Assembly: GCA_905221605.1 (NCBI GenBank)
Contig: CAJNDS010002590.1
Location: 993,918 to 1,057,917, forward strand
Reading direction: 5' to 3'
Source: Symbiodinium natans
Lineage: Eukaryota > Sar > Dinophyceae > Suessiales > Symbiodiniaceae
DNA: 64,000 bases
A program made the translations under genes and the position numbers. This document shows, piece after piece, positions 31,879-45,204 of the stretch. The notes beneath the pieces were generated by a model. That model was given only the letters and a program-made list of their open reading frames with translations. It had not been told where the DNA came from and ran no database searches. How positions within the stretch are numbered: the stretch's first letter is position 1; each line of letters begins with the position of its first letter.

Positions 31879-34800
31879 GGAGAGAGAGCGACAGAAAGTG
31901 AGAGAGAGAAACAACTTCAAAAAGCAGATTCAATAGCTCACTGCACACCATACGGCCCAGCGGTTTCCTTTTGCAACAGGCGGTTTGTTTTGTGCTGCCC
32001 GGGATGTTGCAAAGCAAGGGTCCCCTAATATGTTGGCATAGACGTGGCCACGAATTCTGGAGTACGGTTGTACTGACATGATTCGAGGGCGTGTCGCATG
32101 TGCACAGGCTTCTGGTCGCAGGAATTGGCCTGGCAGCCAATTTCAGGATGTAGAGCTTGCAACTTCCAACAGCGTAAACTAAACGAGCTTAGGGCCTCAG
32201 GGAGCTCATGGGGGTTTTGTTGTCCACTTTCCCTCTAGAGTTGAAGCTTGGTAATGTTACGGGGCTTACATTCATTCGGACGCCGGCCAGAGTGATAAAC
32301 CAATCGCAAGCCAATTGAGTGGCCAAGTTGCAATCGCAGCCGTAGAGGGGCCTTTTGACCTGGTCTTGACGCTATGTGGTGTTTGCCGATCAATGCCAAG
32401 CTGTACCACTTCACCCGCTGCCAAACTGCCGAAAACCCAACGGGATCTTAGGGCCTCATTCTACTTCAATTCTCAGACAGGCAGGGCAAAAAAAGGGGGT
32501 GTCGATGAAATTGAAGGGATGCAATGACTGAACTCCGCAGCCGTCAGCCCTGCGGTGAAAAGCAAAAGATGCAAAGCGCTTCTGTCCAGTGCCCGGGCAC
32601 GCAAGCCCTGAGAGCTGCGAAGCGCTGCTCCTCAAGCCCCGGACCTCTCAGTTTTTGTGTCTTGCCTACAGTGGCTACAGTATCTGTTCTCGTTTTGCTG
32701 ACCCACGCGCGAAAGCGCCCCGCAACTTTGACACTCGAGCCATTCCGCAAAGCTCACTGGCTCGCTGGCTGGAACTATATACACGTTCTTTCATTTGGTT
32801 ATCTTCGTTCCGCAAGCATGGGACAGGCTGCCTTATAGGCCTCTTATGGAGAAACACCATCGTAGAATGTCAACGGCAAATCAATGCATCAAGGTCAAGG
32901 CTGTTAAGGCTGCCATACCCTTTGGCGAGTGAGGCCGTGTCAGTTTCAAGGGTACAGCAACTTCTGGCATGACTTGAAGGGCATTACATTCCCTCCAACA
33001 CGAAAGCATGTGACACATCGGGCTCCGACCGAACATGTGAGGCGTCGTCGCGTACATCATCGCCTCCTTGGCCCCCGCTCGTGACCCGAAACCCCATACT
33101 TACTGGGCCCAACACCTTCGTCTGACAGCATCTTGCGCTGTGCTGCTCACCCATTGCACATTTGAAGATTTTCGGGGCTCTTCATCTTCTAGGTGCACGC
33201 TCTCCACAAACCGACCATGCTCAAGCTCCAGCTAACCCCAGCCCAGCCACCTCCAAACGACCCGCACCAAGGGCCTCGCGATGCTGTAGAGATGGTTTGC
33301 AATACTTCGCAGCTGTGGACTTGGGGTAGGAGGGAAGCCCATGAGCCCCGAACTTGAACCTGGGTTTTGACTAATCAGACAGTTTCTGGATACTCCCCAG
33401 GTTTCACGGATTACCCGGATTTCACTGCAACCGCGGGCCTTGACAGGCTGGCCGTTCAGGGTCGTCCGGCCGTTGGCACCAAGCCATCGCTCGCGCAGCA
33501 CACACCTTTTAACGGATCAAAACGATCAACCCAAATATGCTTTAAGGCCTCCCTAATAAACGGTGCTGAAACCTGCGGCCCCACGCATTTGGCCTCTGCC
33601 TTGGACAACTTACACGCTGAGTCTCTTGCAAGGAACCCGACCTCTGCCGCCAAGAGTCTGATCAATGATGCCCAGCGCGGGCACCCTCGACAAGAACCGA
33701 GCAGTGTTCAGAAGCGCAAGCTCGAAAAGGTCATACCATCCGATTTTTTTTCAGGCTTCATAATTAACCCATCACTCGTGCCCCATGATATCGTATGCGC
33801 GCGCCGTGCCATGTCTGCAGGGGCCTAAACCTCTCTAGAAAAAATGCTCTCCAGGGCACCCTTTGCGCAGCAGCGCGATGAGGGTGCCAAAGAGGGGCTT
33901 CCCCGTGATGAAGGACTTGGTGCCATCGATGGGATCCAAGACCCACACCTTTGAAAGACATTTTGGGTGCGCGTGCTTTCTTCGGGCTGGCACTCAAGAG
34001 CTGTTTATAAAAACCATTCACCCTCAGAAGCGAACTTGTGTTGAACTTGTAAGAGTCGGTTCTTGCATCTCTTGTAATTAGCACTGGCTGGAGTTGAAGC
34101 AGATGTGTCTGCAGTAGTTGGTCCAGTCCACCCTTACCTGCAACAGATTCAACAACGTATGACCTGAACGCTAGAGTGACAAACGAATCTAAGGAGAGCA
34201 GAAACAATCACCTGTCCAGTACTGAAATGACAAGACGCCATCAGAAAACACATGACTGGGAAAATTTGCCAACCATGCCAAAGTGAGCACGCAAGGCGAA
34301 CACAAGTCCCGCAATTGAACAGAAGCTCAGCTGCCCTGCACTCGTTCATCCAAGGTCAAGAATATGCCAAAGCCTCGTCGTCCTCAATCCTCGAACCTTG
34401 GGTGGGAGCCACCCTGATGTTGGCAAAGTGGCCCACTCCGCATCCGGTCGGAGGCTGCCGAATTCTTCACCGATGATTCCATGACTGGGGTACCTGCCAG
34501 AGTAGCTCAACTCATGTGAAGCCCACATGACGCAGAATCGCCCGAATGGCTCCAATCCTGCCTGGCTTCGATGAGGTCCCGCATGGCTCTCTCTGCCTCG
34601 CGATCTGCAATGGTGACCTGGCTGCACACTTTGCGGGCACATCGCATGGCTGCGGCTTAGCCAACTCCAGCAGGATCATTCTGCATCCGAGGCTCGGGGC
34701 TCTCTGCAACGGGGCGGTCAAACTCCAGCTTTGACTCCACCTCCACCTGGGCATCCCGTTCCACGAAGAAAAAGGCCAGCTGGCAGATAGATGCAGTAGT

Positions 34801-35599
34801 TAACATAACACCTCCGTTCGTGTGAGGTTCGATGCGGTTGCCTGAAAGGGAAGGTTGAGATTTGCCGGCTAAGGCCGAGAAGTTACCAGGTTTGTTTTTC
34901 CAACGATATCAAGATCAGCACTACAACGCAAAAGCAGAACCACACAAGCCCTTGGAATGAAACATTGAATTTGGGACATGCATGAAGAGCCATGCTGTTA
35001 GACCCGCTCTTTTATTTAACATGAATGTATGACACGGGCAAAAGCATGATGGAAGCTACAATAAAAGCCCTCTATAGCGGAAAGCGTGGGTAGACATTGG
35101 CAGCGGCCGACTTATGACAAAAACACCCAATTGTTGGAGTTATTCGGAATAACGCCAAATATTGAGCCCCAAGTAATAACCGAATCGACGCTGGTGGGCG
35201 TTGAGCTTTGTATCAGGGCGAAGGTTTAGCCCGTTCATCTGGGCCATCAGGTTATCAGGGCTTGAAGACGAAGATATCGAAACCTCCATGAGCTGTTTTG
35301 GAAGCCTTGGGTTTCGGTTCCTCTCCACCAGACTCTACCACACAACGAGCACCATCACCGCAGGAAAAGGGTGCTGGGGGAAGGGAGCCCAATAAGCAGG
35401 CTCCAAGGTTCTCACATGAGTGTCGAGATCTTTGTGCAAGCACGGCTCCGGTTTGCGCCAGTATTGCAGAATCACCTTCCCCGCGGCGTCCGCCAGCTCC
35501 TTTGGGAGCAGCGTCGAGTCCCCGAGTCCCCCCCCAGCAAACGCGCAGCCAGGCCTCGGAGAAGCTGACGAGATCATTGCTTACCGCCAGAGACACCAT
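31277..35599 (-). CDS. histidinol-phosphatase / inositol-monophosphatase family protein, at least ten exons
   Basis: A Mg-dependent phosphomonoesterase. Best fit is the HisN-type branch that removes phosphate from histidinol phosphate in histidine synthesis. Exons found: 35599..35585 (MVSLA), about 35564..35416 (LPKELADAAGKVILQYWRK), 34746..34711 (VEVESKLEFDRP), 34617..34562 (VTIADREAERAMRDLIEA), 34493..34433 (YPSHGIIGEEFGSLRPDAEW), 33948..33848 (VWVLDPIDGTKSFITGKPLF), 33685..33659 (VPALGIIDQ), 33505..33415 (LRERWLGANGRTTLNGQPVK), 31700..31638 (YAYGLVAAGFGADLVVEAD) and 31344..31277 (YDYCALVPVVNCAGGRMTD). Metal ligands seen: the GEE glutamate, the DPIDGT aspartates and the late YDY aspartate. 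Phases match at every joined junction. Donors are a mix of GT, GC (34561, 33847, 31637, 34432) and one GA (33658). An exon between 33.4 and 31.7 kb, and the last exon, were not found. A G-run near 35540 makes the second exon start uncertain. Confidence 0.8.
31822..31890. repeat. (GA)n microsatellite in a phosphatase-gene intron
   Basis: Nearly uninterrupted GA dinucleotides with a few GGGA breaks, about 65 bp, in the long intron upstream of exon 31700..31638. Confidence 0.9.
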
Positions 35600-35699
35600 G
35601 GCCGGCGCCACGGGGAAAGAGCAACTTCGATGTTTCCGACTCCCCGAACTTGACCTGTCCTGACCTTGCCTCGATTCCGGCAGAACCGAAACATGTGTT

Positions 35700-38600
35700 C
35701 AAAGCTTTGGTAGAACTTGAAGGGCTTTCGGGAAATTCGATGCTTATGACTGCGAGCCGTACATAAATTGCCAATCTGCTTGGATGCCGTGACTTGCCCG
35801 ATTTGAATGGATGCCCGTCTGCAGTACTCTCGGGCCTTGAATGAGCTGTATGCAAGCAAGCGACATGCGGTCAAAACCTGCCTTATTTTTGAAGATGCAA
35901 CCAATGTAACCCTAACCTTAGTTCGCATTCTCCATGCCAAGCAAGCAGGCTCAACACAACCAAGATGTCTAGCCTCACCCGCCTTACCCTACCCTGCAGG
36001 ACGCCGAACTTCCGAACCGGTATGCATTGAAGCAAACAAAAACAGCACCTCACACCGAGCAACGCTGTAAGTGTAGCTCAGTTGTTGGAGCTGGGCAACT
36101 ACTTAACCCCTCCTCCTGACAAGTCTGAAATTCCGAAAGCTCGCCTTGCAAATGTCCATGCCAATTTCACCATCATCACCTGCCCAAGCTGCTACGCTGT
36201 TTCCCTGACACTAATCGAGCAGGCCCAACAGGCCCGAGCAAGATGCGACACGCAACCAACACCTCCGTGCACGTAAACGGCAGTAAGCACAGCTCGCTAT
36301 CACAAGCTTACAAGGCGCTGAGATCTCAACGCCGTGCCTGTAGCATTTTTTGCGCTGTACATGGCCACAATGCCCGGTTGCAGCCAGTTTTAATGAACCC
36401 GAAATCCTGAGCTTGACAGTTATTGTAGAGCATTTGTGTCTGCACAGCTCCTCAGGCTGCTCACTGCCTTACAGTAGCATGCCTGATGCCCTTCGTGCCT
36501 CGACTGGTGTAGCAGCGTGCCAGGGTCTGATTCAAGGCCGTATTCCTAGGCCCACGATCGTTTGGTGGTGAAGCTCCGGAGACAAGATCGGGATGTCAAC
36601 TCAACATAGTGTAAGTGCAACGAAACAAAGAGCTATGTACTGAAAGCCCTAGTAACATTAATGTTGCACCGATCCGAATGCCCAAACCCCGACTGCATGA
36701 CTGTCGCGGTAGCCTTTAGGATGTCGACCCACACGCTCTAGAATTGCAAAGCTCAGCAGCTTGATACAAGGCCAAGTACATCGTCCGGGCTGAGACCCCC
36801 TTAACCCTAAGCCGTGTGAGCCTTTTTGGATTTGGTCAGGTCACGGGGTCGACGGTGTCGGTTTCAGCTCTACCTCCGCTCGCAAAAACAGCGGTCGTGC
36901 TTCAGTGTATATCTTATTTATGTGTGTTGTGTATATATAAACATGCGACGTGTATACATATCTATAGATGTATGTATGTATGTATGTATGTACATGCACG
37001 AAGACAGTGGAGACTGCAAACGTGTATCCATTTACATTATATACAGAAAGGTGGAATCTGTGCGCGTGTGTTGTTCTTCGAGCTTCAAGGCTTCATAGTC
37101 AGGAGGAGTGGCCTTGCTTATAATCAGACATGGGAATTGAGGCACGCAGGGTGCTCATCTTGCAGCCTGCAGATGGAGGAAGATCTCTCTGGTTTGCACG
37201 AGACAAGCGCGAGGAGACTTGAAGACATCACTTGGATGATGTTTTGGTCGGGCATGCCCTTAACAGTCCCAGGGACAAGATGGCCTCAAAGCCACAACAG
37301 CGTTGCCGCCAAGTCTAGCTTGCATCCAACAATCTCCCCTAATTGCACTGCCAAGGCACTACTGGATCTCTGGATCTTCCTGGCACCTGCCACGCCGTAA
37401 GAGTTTTGGGCAAGGCATTTGACAGCCAACTGCTTATGCCATTGTAGCCACTTGCATCTGCACATTTGTAGAATCTAGCGGCGGTGAATGATTGGATGTC
37501 ATCTGCATGGTCCCTGTCCAGTGGGGCATGCGCACTGGCACTGCGAACCCCACTTGAAAAACTGCGCCTCGGGGTCGCCCCGCCGTAAGACTGCCTCAGA
37601 GGTGTGTCATGCAAGACCCCACCCGAACTACTTGAGAGCCTACCACAAAACCCAAAGAATTTCTGGAACTTTACCACTGCCAACCGCGCCGAGTAAGCAC
37701 GAAACATCCCCAGCAGCCTTGGGAATCTTCACGGGCTTTTTCAGTACTGTCAGCCGACCATTCCAGACCCTACCACGACTATTGCATACCCCGTATTGCT
37801 CCAGGCTAGAGAGCCATCTGAATACTTGCTTTGAAGGGTTCCTGCACCAGAGCACATGGTGGAGGGCAGCAATGACTACACGTTGTCAGACATGGGAGCG
37901 AACGGGTATGCAGCGCGGTCGGGGTCACTGGAGTCGCTCAAATCATGGCAGCGTTAGATTTCAAGGGAGCGCAAGGGTCAAGGCTTGCGGACAACGGGCA
38001 TCGGGAGCGACACATATGCAAAATTCAATACGTCCGCTTCCCAGATTCTACATGCTAAGCAGCTCTGATCTCCAGTGCTTACGGAACGACAGACATCGCC
38101 CTGCTGTCAAGAGGCCATCAGCACAGCTTTGCCGGTCAAGTCCATAACATCTGCCCGGGCCTCACAACTCTCACGATTGAGGCTGTCTGGCTTTGGAGTT
38201 TGGGCTTTGAAGGCTGTCTTGTTCGATGATTTCCGACACCTAGGCTTCACGCACCTGAGCTGAGGCCTTCACCTGTACCCACCTCCCTGGTGGAGCCAGG
38301 CGGACGGCCAGGACGCACTCAGAGCCTTCCGGGGATGGAGTGTAACATTTTGCGTAAAGATGTGATCCTCAGATTTATCGCTCCAGGACCCCATCTTGAG
38401 CATTCACCAGGCCCTGAAAAGAGAGATGCCACCCTCGACCCGCCACCCGATCACCGAGACCTTGATTCCTCGAGTCCTCTCCCAGCGCGCCTGAGGGCAC
38501 GACTAGACCCTGGCACAGGTGGGGTGACCTCCGGCTTGTTCCTCCAAGGTGCAACATTTGGAGCTGAATCGAAGTAAACGGCTTTTGATGAGTTTCGGTA

Positions 38601-41600
38601 CAAATTCTGCCGCTGCTACGAACTGGCTGTACGCTAAATCTAGCTGCACCACAGGAGTCTTTCCAAAAACGCTAAACGGATCGAAGCACATGTATACAAA
38701 GCGCAGGTATACAAATGCCACTCGTTCCCAGAAACGACCTCCACGTCCAACCGTCCAGTAAGCCCATCAACAGTTCCTGATCCTCGCGCAGTCGAAGGAA
38801 TCGGCAACATTGGCCTTGCCAGATATTCTATGATTATATTCTGAGATTATTCCATCATATTAGTGTATTGTTATATGAATATGCGAACATACTCACTTTT
38901 TCTATATTCTCATATAACACTTATGTAATGGTTATATATAAATTAGTATATTATCTTGGGAAACCTGCCTCGCTCACCTTGGCTCTGCGCGGCTAAGCTG
39001 GCGATCCCCCAGCCCAGCTGGGTCCCGAACACGCAACTTCACTTGTCTTAGGGGTGAGTTGAAGGCCTAGTCTTTGCATGCTCAGACGCATGGTCACAAC
39101 GAACTCGACAGGCCCTCTCCCTGAGCTCCCGGACCCTTCTGCTGTTGATGACGAGGCGCCTTGTTTGCAAATCCAGAATTTGAGGTCGAAACCTTCTGCT
39201 GATTCTGGCATGGAGAATACGTCATGAACTGCGTATATGAAACGTCCCAAAACAATGGTACTAGCAATTTTGGTGCGACATCCGTTGTAGAGAGATGCTT
39301 GCATCATGCAAGCCCCAGTTTGCTGCCTCCACGTAGACGAGGGGAAGCCAAGGGCGAGGGTGCCTTGGTCGAATGGTAGAACACAAGCCCTTGACAAATT
39401 TCAACGTTTACATTCCTCTGCAGCAACGATCTCTCTCCTCTGCAACTATTTCGTGGCTCGAACACCTCCGTAAAAATCCGCACACGCACAGTTGAAAAAA
39501 GACAAATTACCACTCCAGGTGCCCGCATAAATATCATTAAACCGTATCTTTAATCATGCAGGAGTCCTCATAATTTAACCGCACTGGAACTGTGAATAGA
39601 ACACTGCGATCGCGACCAAATGAGCTGTTCTTTCGGATTCCCCCTTCCATAAAGAGTTAAGAAGAATGCAAAACACGGAAAAGAATGCGGACACAGAGAA
39701 TAGTTCCATTTTCCCTGTATGCTAGCCCACAGAGCCCCTGTCAAATCGAGGGAATACTATAGCACCTTTAACATATCAGACTTTTCTATTCCAAAATCGC
39801 AAGAAAAGGCCGAACAAATCAGCGCGACCGCAGTGAGCGAGAAAAAACAAGTAGTTTAAGATCAAATTGCACTCGTTTACTCGGTATCTTCTCTAAACCT
39901 TTAGAAGTACAATATTCAACATCCTCACCCTGTCCCCAACGACCAACAGCAATGTTTCAAAACGGGGGCAGTGCTGGTTTCCCTGCGTCAAGAACTTCTG
40001 GTCAACCGTGACATGAGCTGCTAGTTCTGAGCCGCACTCCAATGCAATCGCCTGCCTGGCTACAATGACATTCCGGCACAATCGCTGAGCCTCCCCGGCC
40101 TGCGTATCAAGAGTCACATTCCGCTACAGTCGTCCCGACTGCTTCTTACAGCAGTCGGCACAGCGCCTGAGTCTTGCTGGCCTGCATCTTGAACAAAGTT
40201 CGGTACAGTTGCCCACTTGAGCCTCCCTGGCCTGCTTTGTGAGGCAACATCCCGCAGTCTGCCAGGGCTGCTTGTTGAGCATTCCGGTACAGTTGCCCGC
40301 TTGTTGTCTTGAATGTTGTGCTGCCTGACAGCTGTACCACGTTGTCCTTCACATCTAACACCCCCACTTGTCGGGTAGGGAACCAGGGATCATTCATTGA
40401 ACACCAATCAAGCAACTGTCAAGACATTAACAAGCAATGTTTTGACACGCACGCTTTAGAAAACCAAAAACAAGCTCTTGAGAATCAAACCTTCTCAACA
40501 CCTGATCTAGTGGCTCGCTCCAGCGCTCTTGTCGGTGTTGGAGGCCCAGCGAGTGAAGGCGTCCGTGGTGGAGCAGGCCTTCAAAAAGCGGATTTTGTGT
40601 GACTTGAAATGGCAGTTGCGTTGATCGGCTTTGGAAAGCCACTTCGCGGGAGAGTAAGAGTGTGGGATAGTGTAGGCTTCCTAGTTTGTGTTCGGGTCTC
40701 GACCCCAAAGGGACAGGTACAGGATGAAGGAGGGGGGCGGGGGCCGAAGGACTCTGGGCTGCCAGGAGGCGGAACCATGCTCGCTGGCCAGGAAGGCTCC
40801 GCGACCTCAGTGCTCTCTGAGTATCAAGCGCTTTGGAATGTCTCGTCTCACTCACATCAGACAGGCGAGCCGGGACCCCTGCTCGGCGTGGACTGTCCAT
40901 GCCAATGCCTGGCCTGGACCTGTGCACAGCTGCTCCGGCTGCTCCAAGATACTTGATGGTTGTAGGGCACTAACCTTCATCCTTTCCCACAGCTCGCTGC
41001 GCAAACCGCAAACCTTAAACCCTAAACCCTGAAAAAGCACAAGACACCCGCTCCAGGACTCCGCAGCACGAAGGTGAACCGGTCGCATCTCATGGACCTC
41101 GTGCTCACAAGTGCCCAGAGATTCCCTGCGCATCCTCCGCCCTGCCATTCGCAATGTCTCTCAGATTGTGCATTTTGGGGTCTTCTCTCCCCCCCCACCC
41201 CCTCCAACCCACTGCCCCCCACCGCAAAAAAAAAAAAACGAATCAACACAAGAGTGCCGAGGCTGCTGCCAAGGCCGAAGTGGCGGCGCGGTGCATGGCG
41301 GAGTGATGGAAGACACCTGTGCCATGGTCTTTGACAGGTTGAGGCGGTCTCAAAACCAATCTCGACACCTTTATGCCTGTTTTTTTGTCCCCAATGGGTC
41401 GTTCTTTTGTCAGCTGTCTTTTCAATCATGGCAACCCCGCCTGGCAGAGGCTCTGGAGCCATCTTTGGCCTGACGCTCAGTTGCAGCTTCCACCAATGGA
41501 CAACTGGTTCGGGGCGGCTTGCCATGGAGGTTACATCACCAAAAAGTGGCAATATAGAATGCTGCACAAGTTTGTGGGCTTTAGAAAGGCACACTGGCAT

Positions 41601-43550
41601 TTTGAGGGGCGAGGACCACACGAGTGCTTCAAAGGCTGACAGCATCGGCATCTACTTTGCGTCCGCGCATTTGCGAAACCCTGGTGAGCTTTCTTGGGAG
41701 CCCTTGGGCCATATGTCCGCATCCACAGCATCATTCCGTGGCAGATGCACGCGCTGCCGATCGTGGAGACTTAGGCTAGCCGCCCCCAGGCTTTGTGGGT
41801 TGCGAGGCATCTTTGATCCCTGTTTAGTCCACTTGGTTCACACTTGACTCGCCCCTGCCTGGCATCTTCAACCCCGATGACGAGTGCGAGCAGGGCAAAA
41901 AGGAACCTCTTCAGGGGCGTGGTGTCTCCACAGTCTCCACACATGGGAGGCGGATGCGAAGTAGTCTCAGGCCCCCGACAAAGCAAGTATGACCACGAAG
42001 AGTCCCTGGAGGATCGCATCGCCGTCATCCGGATAGGCCCTTCCATGATCAACAGCTTTGCACTTAGCACTTGTCTTCCTGGGTGTCGCAGCCGCAATAC
42101 CGAAGGAGAAGTTTGCCGAGACCTCCAAGCCATCTAAGCCACCGAAAACGACCCGAAACGATATGGTGGCCGCTGATGCGTTTTCAAAAAACCTTGCATG
42201 AGAGGCCTGAACATAACGAATTCGCGGCAGTCACTTATGCGATTCGCGCACTTTGGTCGACAGCAATTCCGCGCTTCAAATGCCGACACTAGGCTGACTT
42301 GGGAAAACCCCCTAATAGTTAAAGGCGCAGCAGCCCGTCATCGCAAGGTCTGCTGGAAGCCGAAAAAGCCTTGTTGCGGCTGCCACAACTGGATTCCGTA
42401 GGCTTTGCCCTCAACCTTATGAGGGCTTCGTGCCTCCTTATGTGGGGCTAAGGACTGTGGAGTCTATGGCCTTTTTGAGACCTGGAATTTCAGTGGCTAG
42501 GGAAAGCCAAGGCAAGCTCTGACGGATAAGATAATCGTCGACGACGACCACAGCGGTTTAGGAATGTAAATTGGGATTCCGAAGCCCCTTCCCAAGAAAA
42601 AATCCCTCGGCAGGACTTAGTTCTGATGGGAATCGCTCGAAGAGGGGCTATGGCCTAGTGTTTCGGCACACCACTGTCGAACGGATTTCGGTAGCGATTG
42701 AGTATCGAGTCGAACCGTTGCCATTTTTCGAGAAACAATCGGCGCAATACCGGTATCGATTGGATCGGTAGATTACATCCGTGAGCACCCGTCTGCTTCA
42801 TGCCAACTTGCACGTTGGCCTCATGGTTTGCATCAGAGCTGTGGAGACTTCCTGGGCGGCAGTGCCCAAACCTGTTTCCCGCTAAACCCGCCAGTGTGCA
42901 CGTGTGGGGCAGGAATAGACTTCTGGTAACGCACAACTCAAGAACGAACGTCAACTCCATTGAGCTCAAGAATGAAGTGTCACAAGTCCTTCTGGCATGT
43001 TTCTTAGCCCCGCGCAGGGGGCATATAAAAGTTGAAGAACATTCCGTCGATGTGGACCTGTTCGGGAGAAGCGCACCACATCGAGGCAGTGGACCATGCG
43101 CTAGCACGATCAGGCCTAAGCATTAGCCTCCACGGCTGGCCATGCTCAAGCTGACGATTTTTGGGCCACTTGTTTTCATGCTCCATGGCCTGCGTTCCAT
43201 TGACAGACCTATTCCGGGGTGGATTTGCTGTGAACAGTAACTTTCTAGGTCCATGGGTTAGGTAGGGCTATATTGGGATCATTAACAAATTTCGACATCA
43301 ACCCCTTCATGACTTCTCGGAGATGCTGGCCTTTGCTGAGCATCGCTCAGTCTTAGTTTGTGGGGGCCGGAAGACCCCAATGGTCTGTACAGCCGGTCGC
43401 CTGTTCTGCAACACCGGCAACCCTGAGCCTTCAGCTTAATTAGGAGGCTTCGTCATGTGCGGATTAAGCATCTTATTTGGTTATACAGTTATACATACAT
43501 GTACAAGGGACGATAATAACTATTTGCGCCGATAGACAAGCCATCTTCAA
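35700..43550. other. gene-poor stretch of about 7.8 kb
   Basis: Contains a TATG-type microsatellite (about 36970-36992), an AT-rich segment (38823-38960), a short CCCTAAA run near 41020, and poly-C plus poly-A near 41190-41240. Overlapping frames at 37.3-38.1, 39.0-39.4, 41.0-41.8 and 42.65-43.1 kb lack motifs and splice support on either strand. A plus-strand frame at about 41400-41639 (NWFGAACHGGYITKKW) looks mildly coding but cannot be assigned. Confidence 0.35.
38823..38960. other. AT-rich segment
   Basis: About 140 bp of strongly AT-rich sequence with TATAT and TATTCTAT words and no GC clusters, abruptly bounded on both sides. No gene seen. Confidence 0.6.
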
Positions 43551-43558
43551 ATCAACCG

Positions 43559-44952
43559 CTACGTAGGGACCTGGTGTTCCTCAGCTAGCTCCACCCAGCT
43601 CATGTCATAGCTGGGCAACTTCAAGTCAGATCTCCCACCAGGAGTTCGTTCCTTTTCGTCAAGGTGCAAGAAGCGGCCTTTGATTCCCAGGGCCTCACAT
43701 CCTACCTCCCAATTGGCCAGCCAAATGCCCACGGCCACAGGAGTGTAGTACCTTGTTGGTCTATCATCAGACTATAGAGGTGGTCTACTTCTTCCTCCAC
43801 TTGTGGGTTGCTTCGTGCCGGATTCCTACTCCCAACCAAGATACCGCGAGGCTGACGCAGCGAAGAAGTCAAACCGCCTTTTGCTGGGAACTGCCATGCA
43901 GCGCACCTCAGGCATTGCGCAGTATTCGTGCTGCACCAATAGTCTTATAAGTCAAAGCCCAAAGCTATCGGAGAGCCTGATCGACGCCCTATACCCTGAA
44001 CGAAGGCACTGGCTGGGCGTTCGTAGACGATGGAGCCCAGCGGCATGCCTCAAAGCATCGCTCATAGCGCCGGAAGGGAGATGCACCGGTGTCCAGGGGC
44101 GTGTGAAACTCCGCGTCCGCAAAGAACAGAGATCGAAGGGGCAAGCGCGATCTGCTTTTAAAGCGTTGCATCGCTGCAACGAAAGACGGGACGTAGCGCG
44201 ACGCATACCCCATGGCACAGACGCAGCAGATGCGCTCCTTGTCGCTGTTGTATCGCGGGCCCAGGGCAGCAATGACACTTTGATGATCTGTGCCAGGGCC
44301 AATCCAGCATGTGGCTACCCCCAGGCTGGTAGCATGGAGCACAACTCGCTGTAGGCTCCGACCTACATCCAGGACCGACATGCGGTCATATTGCCTAAGT
44401 TGCTGGCTGCAATGATTCGGACCTACACTCCAGGGAACACAGTGCAGCATGTTTAATTAGATTGCGGGCAAGCCACTTCGGGACCAATGCCACCAAGAAC
44501 TCTTGAGCGCCCACCACAGGCCAGACGGTCAGCGGCGCCTGCACGTAAACGAGCCGGATCGGCGCCTCCCCTAACAGTCGGGACTGCTGCACGAAGACCT
44601 CACTGACATGCAAGAGGTCCTGGAGATGGGCTGCTGTGAGCCTTCGGTCCTGAAATGCTCTGCAGGAGCGCCGCCGCAAGATCACATCGAAAGGGTCGGT
44701 GAAGTTGGGCGGCTTGGGAAGTGGCTCGACAGGGTGGGCTCCCAGCTTGATGGTGGCGACATCAAAGAGAAGCAGGCCAGCAAGAAGGGCTGCGAGGAAG
44801 GCAAGGAGCCCATACACCCATAGGAAACCCAACCGAGCTGCAGCGGAAGCCGCAAGAGTCGCAGCAATGGAAAGGAACAGGGTGGGGAAGAACTGCAGCC
44901 AGCCCGACCAACGAAGGTACCCATTGGCCTGCCAGGGAAGAGTCAGTCCCAT
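43559..44952 (-). CDS. membrane-anchored TM1586-type nitroreductase, four exons
   Basis: FMN-dependent reductase fold, substrate unknown. Exons: 44952 to about 44415; 44406..44010; 43930..43845; 43751..43559. The last two introns are GT-AG and join in phase. The donor of exon 1 is not settled. ATG at 44952 begins MGLTLPWQANG. Two hydrophobic segments follow (FFPTLFLSIAATLAASAAA; WVYGLLAFLAALLAGLLLF), so the enzyme is probably membrane-bound. The reductase starts at DVILRRRSCRAFQDRRL (nitroreductase RRS-R-F motif). Exon 2 has VLDVGRSLQRVVLHATSLGV, ATCWIGPGTD and WAPSSTNAQP, the two half-domain signatures of this tandem-repeat fold. Exons 3 and 4 give RRFDFFAASASR and YYTPVAVGIWLANWEVGCEA, ending EEHQVPT. 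This order matches the TM1586 putative nitroreductase family, about 400 residues. Confidence 0.8.
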
Positions 44953-45079
44953 GGCTCGATGTTGTGCAACAGGCCCACGAACAACAGCGCTTGAGCCCGA
45001 AGGAAAATGAGAGACTCAATCCCACGTGGGTTTCAACTGTCATGGGCCTCAAGCGTGCTGCAAGGCCACAGCCTTGCAC

Positions 45080-45204
45080 CTCATGAACTCCACGAATTGA
45101 GATCTACGGTTGCCGTCATCAGTCGCCAGGCGCCTATAGTATCCGGCATAATGATCCAAAAAGTCCATAGCCAACATGAGCATGCGATCAGCAAATCGCG
45201 CAGT
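45080..45204 (-). CDS. isolated internal exon of an unknown gene
   Basis: Bounded by acceptor GAAGGCAG (before 45204) and donor AG/GTGCAAG (after 45080). Encodes TARFADRMLMLAMDFLDHYA, GYYRRLATDDGNRRSQFVEF and M, helical with a strong coding look. It lies just upstream of the nitroreductase ATG and could be its first coding part or belong to a separate gene. Family not recognised. Confidence 0.5.

Noticed and set aside
31705-32028. ORFs through the GA microsatellite (Glu/Arg repeats)
   Set aside because: The repeat translates as RERERE in any phase. It lies in an intron of the phosphatase gene.
33232-33414. Additional phosphatase exon reading SPQLRSIANHLYSIARPLVR
   Set aside because: The spacing suits the missing segment before DCYAYG, but no frame has clear family residues or matching splice phase, so it was not included.
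37488-38147. 219-codon plus-strand ORF
   Set aside because: Composition is His/Arg/Cys-rich without motifs, and minus-strand frames compete. No splice or start context supports it.
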